DNA of 46,915 nucleotides. It comes from Rhodococcus maanshanensis NBRC 100610 (GTDB lineage: Bacteria; Actinomycetota; Actinomycetes; Mycobacteriales; Mycobacteriaceae). The stretch lies in the NCBI RefSeq assembly GCF_001894865.1, contig NZ_BCXA01000037.1, positions 1 to 46,915 on the forward strand, given 5' to 3'. Of the stretch, positions 16,292 through 23,319 are shown piece by piece; the stretch's first letter is position 1; each line of letters begins with the position of its first letter. Below the pieces are notes generated by a model that had not been told where the DNA came from, ran no database searches, and was given only the letters and a program-made list of their open reading frames with translations. The position numbers and the translations under genes are program-made.

Positions 16292-16338
16292 TGACACATA
16301 CCTGCACGTTTTCCACGAGTCATGGAAGGCGGGTCGCT

Positions 16339-17346
16339 TTGCGCACCCCTGTTGATCTTCGAGTTCACGCGCGGGTGTCACCGCGCGTCCTCGCCACGGC
16401 CGCGGCGTCCGTCGCCGCCGCCCTCGCCCTTGCCGCCTGCACCACCGGTTCCGCGGAGTCGGGAACCGCGACCATCTCCCTCGCGAACTGCGGCCGCACC
16501 GTGACCCTCGACGGGCCTGCCGAACGCGGTGTCACCCTCAACCAGGGCGCCACCGAGACCGCGCTGTCGATCGGCGCGCAGGATCGGATGGCGGGCACGG
16601 CCTATCTGGACGACGCCATCGCACCGCAGTGGGCCGCCGCCTACGCGCAGGTCCCTGCGCTCGACGAGAAGGACTACCCCAGCCGCGAGGCCCTCCTCGA
16701 GGCCAAGCCCGACCTCGTGACGGCGTCGTACTCGGGCGCGTTCGACGACAAGGCCGTCGGCTCGCACGAGTCGTTCGACGAGCTCGGTGTCGCCACCTAC
16801 GTCTCCCCCTTCGGCTGCAAGGACAAGTCGACGCGACCCGCGGTCGCCTGGGATTCGATCGGCTCCGAGATCACCGACTACGGGACCATGTTCGGACGCG
16901 AGGACGAGGCCGCGGCGGTGGTCGCGCAGATGCGCGAGACGCTGGCGGGCATCGAGTCCGCCGCGCCCGCGAAGGGCAAGAGCATCTTCTGGTACGACAG
17001 CAACACCACGACGCCGTACGTCGGAGCGAACGCAGGCGGGCCGCAGCTGATCATCGACGCGGTCGGCGGCACCAACATCTTCGCCGGCACCGCCGGGTCA
17101 TGGGCGGACGGCAGCTGGGAGACGGTGCTGGCCGCGAACCCGGACGTCATCGTCCTCGCCGACGCCTCGTGGGACACGGCCGAGGAAAAGAAGGCCTACC
17201 TGCGCGGCGACCCGGCGCTCAAGGACCTGAAGGCGGTGCGCGACGACGCGTTCGTCGTGGTCCCGTTCTCGACGACCACCCCGGGTCCGCGCACGATCGA
17301 GGGCGCGAGCCTGGTCGCCGGGCAGCTGGGCGGCGACGGGGCGTGA
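16339..17346 (+). CDS. BtuF-like ABC transporter substrate-binding lipoprotein
   Basis: A 335-residue class III periplasmic-binding-type protein. The signal peptide ends in a lipobox (LALAAC, Cys34), so the mature protein is anchored outside the membrane. A TTG start at 16339 with GGAAGG upstream is preferred; GTG at 16375 is an alternative giving a shorter signal with Cys22. The fold follows the BtuF/FhuD pattern (helical linker around 180-200). The cobalamin riboswitch upstream points to B12, cobinamide or another corrinoid. Related actinobacterial cassettes have been annotated as putative F420-0 transporters, but the riboswitch argues against that here. It is coupled to the permease by GTGA. 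Confidence 0.82.
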   Translation: MRTPVDLRVHARVSPRVLATAAASVAAALALAACTTGSAESGTATISLANCGRTVTLDGPAERGVTLNQGATETALSIGAQDRMAGTAYLDDAIAPQWAAAYAQVPALDEKDYPSREALLEAKPDLVTASYSGAFDDKAVGSHESFDELGVATYVSPFGCKDKSTRPAVAWDSIGSEITDYGTMFGREDEAAAVVAQMRETLAGIESAAPAKGKSIFWYDSNTTTPYVGANAGGPQLIIDAVGGTNIFAGTAGSWADGSWETVLAANPDVIVLADASWDTAEEKKAYLRGDPALKDLKAVRDDAFVVVPFSTTTPGPRTIEGASLVAGQLGGDGA

Positions 17347-18401
17347 CCGCGTCCACCCGGGCACCGATCCGGGCAGCCGCGACGACCGGCACCGCCTGGT
17401 CGGCGATCCTGATCGCGCTGCTCGCGGTGAGCTGCGCGGCCGGGGTCGCGATCGGCGCGGCCGACCTGTCGATCGGCACGGTCGTCGAGTCGATCGCCGG
17501 ACGGCTCGGTATCGGACCCGGCACCGACCTGCTCACCACGCACATCGTCGTCGACCTGCGGATGCCGCGGGTGCTGGCGGCCGCCGCGATCGGCGCGGGC
17601 CTCGCCCTGTGCGGCGCCGTGCTGCAGTCGCTGACCGGCAACCCGCTGGCCGACCCCTACCTGCTCGGCATGTCGGGGGGCGCGTCGTTGGGCGCGGTCC
17701 TGGTGCTCACCACCGGTGCGAGTGCGGTGGGCGCCTTCGGATTCGGTGCCGTCTCGTCGGCGGCGTTCCTCGGCGCCCTCGGGAGCCTGCTGCTGGTGTT
17801 CGTCATCGCGACGTCCCGGTCCGGGGCACTGATGCCCGGCCGGCTCGTCCTCGCCGGGATAGCGGTTGGGCAGCTGGCCGCGGCGCTCACGTCGGCGTTG
17901 GTGCTGTTCGGCGACCGCGACGCCGCCCACCGGGTGCTGAGCTGGACCCTCGGCTCGGTGGCGGGGGTGCGCTGGTCGGGTCTGGTCGGCATCCTGATCG
18001 TCGTCGCGGTGACGATGACGATCGTCCTTGCCTACAGCCGGGTGCTGGACTCGTTCGCGTTCGGTGAGCGCGCCGCCGCGAGCCTCGGCACCAACGTCGA
18101 GCGCACCCGCTGGGTGCTGTACGCGGTGGCGTCGCTCTGCACGGCGGCATTGGTCGCGCAGGCGGGCATCATCGGGTTCGTCGGCCTCGTGGTGCCGCAC
18201 GCGGCCCGCATGCTCGTCGGGCCACTGCACGCGCGACTGCTCCCGGTGGTGGCCCTGATGGGAGCGCTGCTGCTGGTGTGGGCCGACATCGCCGCCCGCA
18301 CCGTCATGCCGGGGCGCGAGCTGCCGATCAGCATCGTCACCGCCATCGTCGGGGTCCCGGTGTTCGTGTGGCTGCTCCGACGACGGGGAGTTCGCGCATG
18401 A
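17343..18401 (+). CDS. BtuC/FecCD-family ABC transporter permease
   Basis: A 352-residue inner-membrane permease with about ten hydrophobic segments. Family blocks include LRMPRVLAAAAIGAGLALCGAVLQ (about 65-88), NPLADPYLLGMSGGASLGA (about 98-116) and a C-terminal GIIGFVGLVVPHAAR, which contacts the ATPase. It starts at the GTG at 17343, overlapping the lipoprotein stop, and ends overlapping the ATPase start by ATGA. With its neighbours it forms a type II importer probably for cobalamin or a precursor. Confidence 0.9.
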   Translation: MTASTRAPIRAAATTGTAWSAILIALLAVSCAAGVAIGAADLSIGTVVESIAGRLGIGPGTDLLTTHIVVDLRMPRVLAAAAIGAGLALCGAVLQSLTGNPLADPYLLGMSGGASLGAVLVLTTGASAVGAFGFGAVSSAAFLGALGSLLLVFVIATSRSGALMPGRLVLAGIAVGQLAAALTSALVLFGDRDAAHRVLSWTLGSVAGVRWSGLVGILIVVAVTMTIVLAYSRVLDSFAFGERAAASLGTNVERTRWVLYAVASLCTAALVAQAGIIGFVGLVVPHAARMLVGPLHARLLPVVALMGALLLVWADIAARTVMPGRELPISIVTAIVGVPVFVWLLRRRGVRA

Positions 18402-19210
18402 CGCACCACTCTCCCGACATCCGGGTCGAGGACGTCTCCTGGTCCGCGGGGGGCAGGCGGATCCTCGACCAAGTGTCGTGCACGGCCCCGGCCGGGCGGG
18501 TCACCGGGTTGATCGGACCGAACGGGTCGGGCAAGACATCGCTGCTGTCGACCATCGCCCGGCTCGAGAGTCCCGACAGCGGACGCGTGCTGCTCGGCGA
18601 CATCGCATCGACCGCGATGCACCGGCGCGAGTTCGCGCGCACCGTCGCGCTGGTGGAACAGCACTCGGCGACCGAACTGGACCTGACGGTGGAACAGATC
18701 GTCGAGCTCGGCGCCATCCCGCACCGCGGCGGCTGGGCACGCCCCGCCGCGCTCGGCACGGGCGAGCTGGTCACCGACTGCCTCGAGACGGCGGGGATCA
18801 CCGATCTGCGACACCGGTTGTGGCAGAGCCTGTCCGGCGGCGAGAAGCAGAAGACCCAGCTGGCCAGGGCGTTCGCGCAGCGGCCCTGCGTGCTGCTGCT
18901 GGACGAGCCGACCAACCACCTAGACGTCTCGGCCTCGCTCGAGCTCCTGGAACTGATCCGGGCGAGGGGGCTGACCACGGTGGCCGCGATGCACGACCTG
19001 AACCTGGCCGCGATGTACTGCGATCACCTGGTGGTGCTGTGCGACGGCCGGGTGACCGCCGAGGGCCCGACGGAGTCGGTGCTGACCGCCGATCTGCTCG
19101 CGGAGGTGTACGGGCTCGACGCCCTGGTGCAGCCTCATCCACGGACGGGACGACCGCTGGTGGTGCTGTGCGGCACCGCCACCGAGACCGCCGAAAGGGC
19201 CGCGCCATGA
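18398..19210 (+). CDS. BtuD/FecE-like ABC transporter ATP-binding protein
   Basis: A 270-residue ATPase of the corrinoid/siderophore importer class. Walker A is GPNGSGKTS (about residues 38-46), signature LSGGEKQKTQ (about 146-155), Walker B VLLLDEPTNHLD (about 166-177), and the switch His lies in AAMHDLNLA. It starts at the ATG overlapping the permease stop and ends in an ATGA shared with the next gene. It powers the upstream permease; the riboswitch implies a corrinoid substrate. Confidence 0.92.
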   Translation: MTHHSPDIRVEDVSWSAGGRRILDQVSCTAPAGRVTGLIGPNGSGKTSLLSTIARLESPDSGRVLLGDIASTAMHRREFARTVALVEQHSATELDLTVEQIVELGAIPHRGGWARPAALGTGELVTDCLETAGITDLRHRLWQSLSGGEKQKTQLARAFAQRPCVLLLDEPTNHLDVSASLELLELIRARGLTTVAAMHDLNLAAMYCDHLVVLCDGRVTAEGPTESVLTADLLAEVYGLDALVQPHPRTGRPLVVLCGTATETAERAAP

Positions 19211-19959
19211 CCATGGTTCAGCAGTCCCGCTGGGTGATCGTGACCGCACCAACCGACCGCGGGGACGATCCCCGCGATCAGGTGCTCGGGGCGCTGCGGG
19301 TGCTGCGGGACCGGCACCCGGACACCGCCTTCGTGACGGCGGTGCTCGGCGGCTCGGGGACATCGGTCACGGTCGCGCTCGACGAGGCGGCCGCGTCCGG
19401 CGCGACCGAGGTGGTGGTCGTGAGCGCCCAGACGGTGCTCGACCGCAAGATCGACGCGTGGTTCCGCCGCGTCATCGGACACTGGTTGCGCGAGCGCGGA
19501 TCCGATGGGCCCGACGTCCGCCTCGCCGGTCCGCTGAGCGGCACCGACACGTACGCCGATCTGCTCGACGCCGCGATCTCCGGCCCCACCGCCGCGGCCC
19601 GCACGACCACCGCGCCCCTGACCTCCCCCGCGTGGGACGAGGTCCCAGGCTTCGCCCGGCACGTCCTGGTGTGCCGTGGCCCGCGGTGTTCGGCCCGCGG
19701 CGGTCCGGAGACCGCGCAGACACTGGACAACGCGCTCGAGGCCCGCGGCCTTGGCGACGACGACGTCCTCGTCACCCAGACCGGCTGCATGTTCCCGTGC
19801 TCGCAGGCCCCGGTCGTGGCGGTGTATCCCGACAACTCCTGGTACGCCGAACTGCGAGCCGACCGGGTCCAACGGTTCGTCGACGAACACCTCGTCGAGG
19901 GCAGGCCCGTCACCGAGTGGAGCGGGGCGCGGCGGCCATCTGACACCCTGGAGGCATGA
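19207..19959 (+). CDS. CbiX-like domain fused to a thioredoxin-like [2Fe-2S] ferredoxin domain
   Basis: A 250-residue two-domain protein. The N-terminal part (about 1-125) has the alternating alpha/beta pattern of CbiX/sirohydrochlorin chelatases, but the usual HGS metal-binding histidine motif is absent (IVTAPTDRGDDPR), as is the second conserved His after the central strand, so it may not chelate cobalt. The C-terminal part (about 150-235) resembles thioredoxin-like [2Fe-2S] proteins, with Cys156, Cys161, Cys194 and Cys198 (CRGPRC and CMFPC) as cluster ligands. It lies fourth in the B12 riboswitch operon, coupled on both sides by ATGA. A redox role in handling an imported corrinoid or cobalt is plausible but unproven. 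Confidence 0.72.
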   Translation: MTMVQQSRWVIVTAPTDRGDDPRDQVLGALRVLRDRHPDTAFVTAVLGGSGTSVTVALDEAAASGATEVVVVSAQTVLDRKIDAWFRRVIGHWLRERGSDGPDVRLAGPLSGTDTYADLLDAAISGPTAAARTTTAPLTSPAWDEVPGFARHVLVCRGPRCSARGGPETAQTLDNALEARGLGDDDVLVTQTGCMFPCSQAPVVAVYPDNSWYAELRADRVQRFVDEHLVEGRPVTEWSGARRPSDTLEA

Positions 19960-20249
19960 CCCCAGCCGCACCCCGCGTCACCGTCACCTACTGCACGCAG
20001 TGCAACTGGCTGCTCCGGGCCGGCTGGATGGCGCAGGAACTGCTGAACACATTCGGCACCGATCTCGGCGAGGTGGCCCTGATCCCGGGCACCGGCGGCG
20101 TCTTCCGGATCGAGATCGCCGACGAGCTGCTGTGGGACCGCGCCAGGGACAACGGTTTCCCCGACATCGCGGCCCTCAAGCAGTTGGTGCGCGACGTGGT
20201 GGCGCCGGATCGCGACCTGGGCCACACCGACCGCAAGCGCGACCGCTGA
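19956..20249 (+). CDS. SelW/Rdx-family CxxC thioredoxin-like protein
   Basis: A 97-residue protein of the SelT/SelW/SelH (Rdx) family. The redox motif Cys13-Thr-Gln-Cys16 (VTYCTQCNWLLRAGWMAQEL) sits at the end of the first strand; both positions are cysteine, not selenocysteine. GTGGVFRIEI and FPDIAALKQLVRD match the rest of the fold. It closes the five-gene B12 operon, overlapping the upstream gene by ATGA. The redox partner is unknown; the adjacent [2Fe-2S] protein is the obvious candidate. Its stop is 4 bp from the convergent PLP-enzyme gene. Confidence 0.85.
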   Translation: MTPAAPRVTVTYCTQCNWLLRAGWMAQELLNTFGTDLGEVALIPGTGGVFRIEIADELLWDRARDNGFPDIAALKQLVRDVVAPDRDLGHTDRKRDR

Positions 20250-20253
20250 TCGC

Positions 20254-21264
20254 TCAGTCCCCGCGCGGGCCGTAGGTGTCGACCACGAGCACGGGCCCGT
20301 CGCCAAGGGTGCCGTCCGCGTCCATCGCCAGCGCGCCCGCGAGCGCCTTCGCGGTGTAGACGGGGTCGAGGGTCAGCCCGTGGTCGGCGCCGACCCGCAG
20401 CGCGGCCGATCCCTCCGGCGTGCCGAACCCGTATCCGGGCCCGAGCCAATCGCGGGTCACGGTGATCGCTCCCGGCTCGAACTCGACAGGGCCGAGCGCG
20501 GCCCCGCGCCGGGTGAGGAGCCGCGCGGTCTTGCCTGCCAGCCCGACGAGGTCCCGCTCGGCCAGCGGCAAGGTGTCGTTGACGACCACCCCGACCACCC
20601 GGGTACGCAGGCCGGCCAGGTGCAGTCCCAGCAGCAGCCCGGCCGCGGTCCCGCCCGAACCCACCGGCGTCACCACGTGCGTCGGTTCCGGCATCGCGCC
20701 CGCCTCGACCTGCGCGGCCAGCTCCAGCGCGGCCTCCACGTAGCCGAGCGTCCCGAGGCGCGAGGATCCGCCCGCGGGCAGGAAGTAGGGCAGGTGCCCG
20801 CCGCGCGCGTGCCGCACCATCAGCCACGGCGCCGCCGCGATCGTGCGGGCCTTCGTCCTGGTGAAATGCAGTGCGGCACCGGAGCGCCGCAGGCGTTCGA
20901 GCTGTTCGTGCACGTGCTCGTCCATCGGCTGATCGATCAGGGCCAGGGCCGTGTCGATGCCGAACTCGCGGGCGTACAGGGCCGTCGCCAGCCCCCAGTT
21001 GGTGCCCTGTCCGCCGACAGTGAAGATCTGCCGGGAACCACGGGCGAGGACGTCCGGGATGATCCACTCCAGCTTGCGCACCTTGTTGCCGCCCCAGCCG
21101 CCCGCGCCGTAGACGCCCTCGTCCTTGCACCACAGCCGGTTCGCCCGGCCAAGCCCCTCCAGGTGGGCGATCGGGGTCGGGCCGGAGCCGAGCCTGCGGT
21201 ACGGGAGGGTCGCCTCGAGCTCCGGGAAGAGCCGATGCAGCGCGGGGCCGGTCGTCTGGTCCAT
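20254..21264 (-). CDS. PLP-dependent ACC deaminase/D-cysteine desulfhydrase-family enzyme
   Basis: A 336-residue fold-type II PLP enzyme. The lysine for the Schiff base is Lys61 in GGNKVRKLEW, a block specific to the ACC deaminase/D-cysteine desulfhydrase group; the phosphate-binding GSGGTAAGLLLG follows at about 202-213. Which reaction it does (ammonia release from D-cysteine or D-serine, or from 1-aminocyclopropane-carboxylate) cannot be decided from sequence. It lies 8 bp after the HIT gene on the same strand, so the two are probably co-transcribed. Confidence 0.82.
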   Translation of the reverse strand: MDQTTGPALHRLFPELEATLPYRRLGSGPTPIAHLEGLGRANRLWCKDEGVYGAGGWGGNKVRKLEWIIPDVLARGSRQIFTVGGQGTNWGLATALYAREFGIDTALALIDQPMDEHVHEQLERLRRSGAALHFTRTKARTIAAAPWLMVRHARGGHLPYFLPAGGSSRLGTLGYVEAALELAAQVEAGAMPEPTHVVTPVGSGGTAAGLLLGLHLAGLRTRVVGVVVNDTLPLAERDLVGLAGKTARLLTRRGAALGPVEFEPGAITVTRDWLGPGYGFGTPEGSAALRVGADHGLTLDPVYTAKALAGALAMDADGTLGDGPVLVVDTYGPRGD

Positions 21265-21272
21265 GCGGGCGC

Positions 21273-21725
21273 CTAGACCGAGTCGAGCCGGCGGCGGAGC
21301 GCGCCGGCCAGGTAGTCGAGATCCGGCCGACGCGCGGCCACGGGCCGGCCGCGGAGACCGAAACCGTCGCCGGGGGTGCGCGGGATGACGTGCAGGTGCA
21401 CGTGGAAGACCTCCTGGCCGGCGACGGCGCCGTCGGCGAGGAAGAGGTTCACCCCGTCGGCGCGCGGACCGTCGGCGGGCAGGCCCGCCGCGTCGGTGCC
21501 GTTGTCACGCAATGCGGCCGCCAATCGCTGGCCCACGGCGAAGATCCGGCCGCCGTCCTCCTGGTCGAGCTGCGCGAGCCCCGACGCGTGCCGCTTCGGG
21601 ACCACCAGCAGGTGGCCGGGGGTGAACGGGCGGATGTCCATGAACGCCACGGTGTGCTCGTCCTCGTACACGAGGCTCGCCTCCGCCTCGCGCGCGATGA
21701 TGGCACAGAATATGCAGTGGCTCAT
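21273..21725 (-). CDS. HIT-family nucleotide hydrolase/transferase
   Basis: A 150-residue histidine triad protein. The N-terminus (CIFCAIIAREAEAS) carries the CxxC zinc half-site of HINT-like members and the catalytic triad motif is HVHLHVIPR (about 111-119). Such proteins hydrolyse adenylated or dinucleoside-polyphosphate substrates. The ATG at 21725 starts the domain; the longer frame adds unrelated residues. Upstream of the PLP enzyme gene by 8 bp. Confidence 0.87.
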   Translation of the reverse strand: MSHCIFCAIIAREAEASLVYEDEHTVAFMDIRPFTPGHLLVVPKRHASGLAQLDQEDGGRIFAVGQRLAAALRDNGTDAAGLPADGPRADGVNLFLADGAVAGQEVFHVHLHVIPRTPGDGFGLRGRPVAARRPDLDYLAGALRRRLDSV

Positions 21726-21834
21726 GGGGATTGATGATAGGCCCCATCGACATCCCGGTGGACGGGCAATCCCCTTCTCGCGCCGCCGCGACGGTCCTAG
21801 CGTGTGCCCACCGACAGTGGATGGGAGTTGCGAC

Positions 21835-23310
21835 ATGAGCGCACGCAATCCGGTGGCGCCCCTCGAAGCGGGCGACGTCGAACATTTCGATCACGGGACC
21901 GATGTCCTGATCGTCGGCTACGGCTGCGCGGGCGCGGCCGCGGCCCTGGAGGCAACGGCCGCGGGCGCCGAGGTCGTCATCCTGGAGAAGGCGAGCGGCG
22001 GCGGCGGATCGTCGGCGCTGTCCGGCGGCGAGATGTACCTCGGCGGCGGTACCGAGATCCAACGGGCCTGCGGATTCGAGGACACCGCGCAGGACATGGA
22101 GGCGTTCCTGCTGGCCGCCCTCGGGCCCGACGCCGACAAGGAGAAGGTCGGCCTCTACAGCCGCGCCAGCGTGGATCACCACCGATGGCTGGTCGACCAC
22201 GGCGTGCCGTTCAAGCCGTCGCTGTGGAGCTCCCCCACCTGGGTGCCGCCGACCGACGACGGCCTGATGTGGATGGGCGAGAACTCCTATCCCTTTGCGG
22301 AACTCGCCAAGCCCGCGCCCCGCGGGCACCGCGTCACCTCGGACGGGTTCGGCGGCAAGGTCCTGATGCAGAAGCTGACCGAGGCCGTCGCGGCCACCGA
22401 CGCGGCGGTGCACACCGATACCTACGCGACCCGGCTGATCGTCGAGGGCGGCCGGGTGGTCGGCGTCGTCGCCCGCCAGTACGGCAAGACGTACGCCTAC
22501 CGCGCGCGCCGCGGCGTGGTGCTCACCACCGGCGGGTTCGCCGACAACGCGGAGATGGTCGCGCAGCACGCCCCGCAGCTGGTCGGGCTCGGCGTCAACA
22601 GCGACGGCGGCGACGACGGCCGCGGCATCGTGATGGCCCAGGCCGTCGGCGCCGCCGTCAAGCACATGTCCGCCGGGCAGGTCGGCATCTCGCTGATCCC
22701 CGGGATGATGGTGCGCGGCATGATCGTCAACAGCGTCGGCCAGCGCTTCATCAACGAGGACGTCTACCCCGGCCTGGTTGGGCAGGCGGCGCTGTACAGG
22801 CACGGGCTGAAGGTGTGGGTGATCCTCGACGAGCAGGCCTACGAGGAGGTGCCGGTCGACGAACGCTGGGGCGTCCAACCGCATTTCGTGGCCGAGACGC
22901 TCGAGGACCTGGAACAGCAGATCGGCATGCCGCCTGGCGCGCTGGTCACCACCGTCGGCGAGTACAACCGGCACGCCGCCGAGGGCGAGGACCCGTACTT
23001 CCACAAGTCCGCGACGTGGCTGCGTCCGCTGCAGTCGCCGTTCGCCGCGATCGACGTCCAGCGCGGCATCGCCCCGCCGGAGTACGGCGAGGCGGGCCGC
23101 GGCGGCGCGGAGGTGTTCACCATCGGCGGTCTGTGCACCACCGTCGACGGCCACGTTCTCGACCTCGACGGCGACCCGATCCCCGGCCTGTACGGGGCCG
23201 GGCGGGCCACCTCCGGTCTGCACTCGTGGGGCTACATCAGCGGGACCTCGCTCGGCGACGGCACCTTCTTCGGCCGCCGGGCCGGGGTCGCCGCCGCCGG
23301 GGCCGACTGA
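21835..23310 (+). CDS. FAD-dependent 3-ketosteroid dehydrogenase-like flavoprotein (probable delta4-(5alpha) type)
   Basis: A 491-residue flavoprotein of the succinate dehydrogenase/3-ketosteroid dehydrogenase superfamily. The FAD-binding loop is VGYGCAGAAAALEA (27-40), and GGFADNAEM and GLYGAGRATSG (451-461) complete the FAD domain. Tyr321, Tyr467 and Ser469 lie almost exactly where the Rhodococcus jostii delta4-(5alpha)-3-ketosteroid dehydrogenase has Tyr319, Tyr466 and Ser468 (numbers from memory), favouring steroid A-ring desaturation over fumarate reduction. A GGGAG site precedes the ATG. No KstR box was found upstream. Alternatives are a related ketosteroid delta1-dehydrogenase or an uncharacterised flavoprotein. 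It ends 9 bp from the convergent exporter. Confidence 0.65.
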   Translation: MSARNPVAPLEAGDVEHFDHGTDVLIVGYGCAGAAAALEATAAGAEVVILEKASGGGGSSALSGGEMYLGGGTEIQRACGFEDTAQDMEAFLLAALGPDADKEKVGLYSRASVDHHRWLVDHGVPFKPSLWSSPTWVPPTDDGLMWMGENSYPFAELAKPAPRGHRVTSDGFGGKVLMQKLTEAVAATDAAVHTDTYATRLIVEGGRVVGVVARQYGKTYAYRARRGVVLTTGGFADNAEMVAQHAPQLVGLGVNSDGGDDGRGIVMAQAVGAAVKHMSAGQVGISLIPGMMVRGMIVNSVGQRFINEDVYPGLVGQAALYRHGLKVWVILDEQAYEEVPVDERWGVQPHFVAETLEDLEQQIGMPPGALVTTVGEYNRHAAEGEDPYFHKSATWLRPLQSPFAAIDVQRGIAPPEYGEAGRGGAEVFTIGGLCTTVDGHVLDLDGDPIPGLYGAGRATSGLHSWGYISGTSLGDGTFFGRRAGVAAAGAD

Positions 23311-23319
23311 GGCGATCGG

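Noticed and set aside
16186-16338. An earlier start of the substrate-binding protein at 16186.
   Set aside because: This would be translated through the cobalamin riboswitch, and the residues are not a signal peptide. The lipobox and ribosome-binding site favour 16339 or 16375.
21835-23310. A fumarate reductase/succinate dehydrogenase flavoprotein identity.
   Set aside because: No linked iron-sulfur or membrane subunits, and the Tyr/Tyr/Ser pattern fits 3-ketosteroid dehydrogenases better. It is kept only as an alternative.
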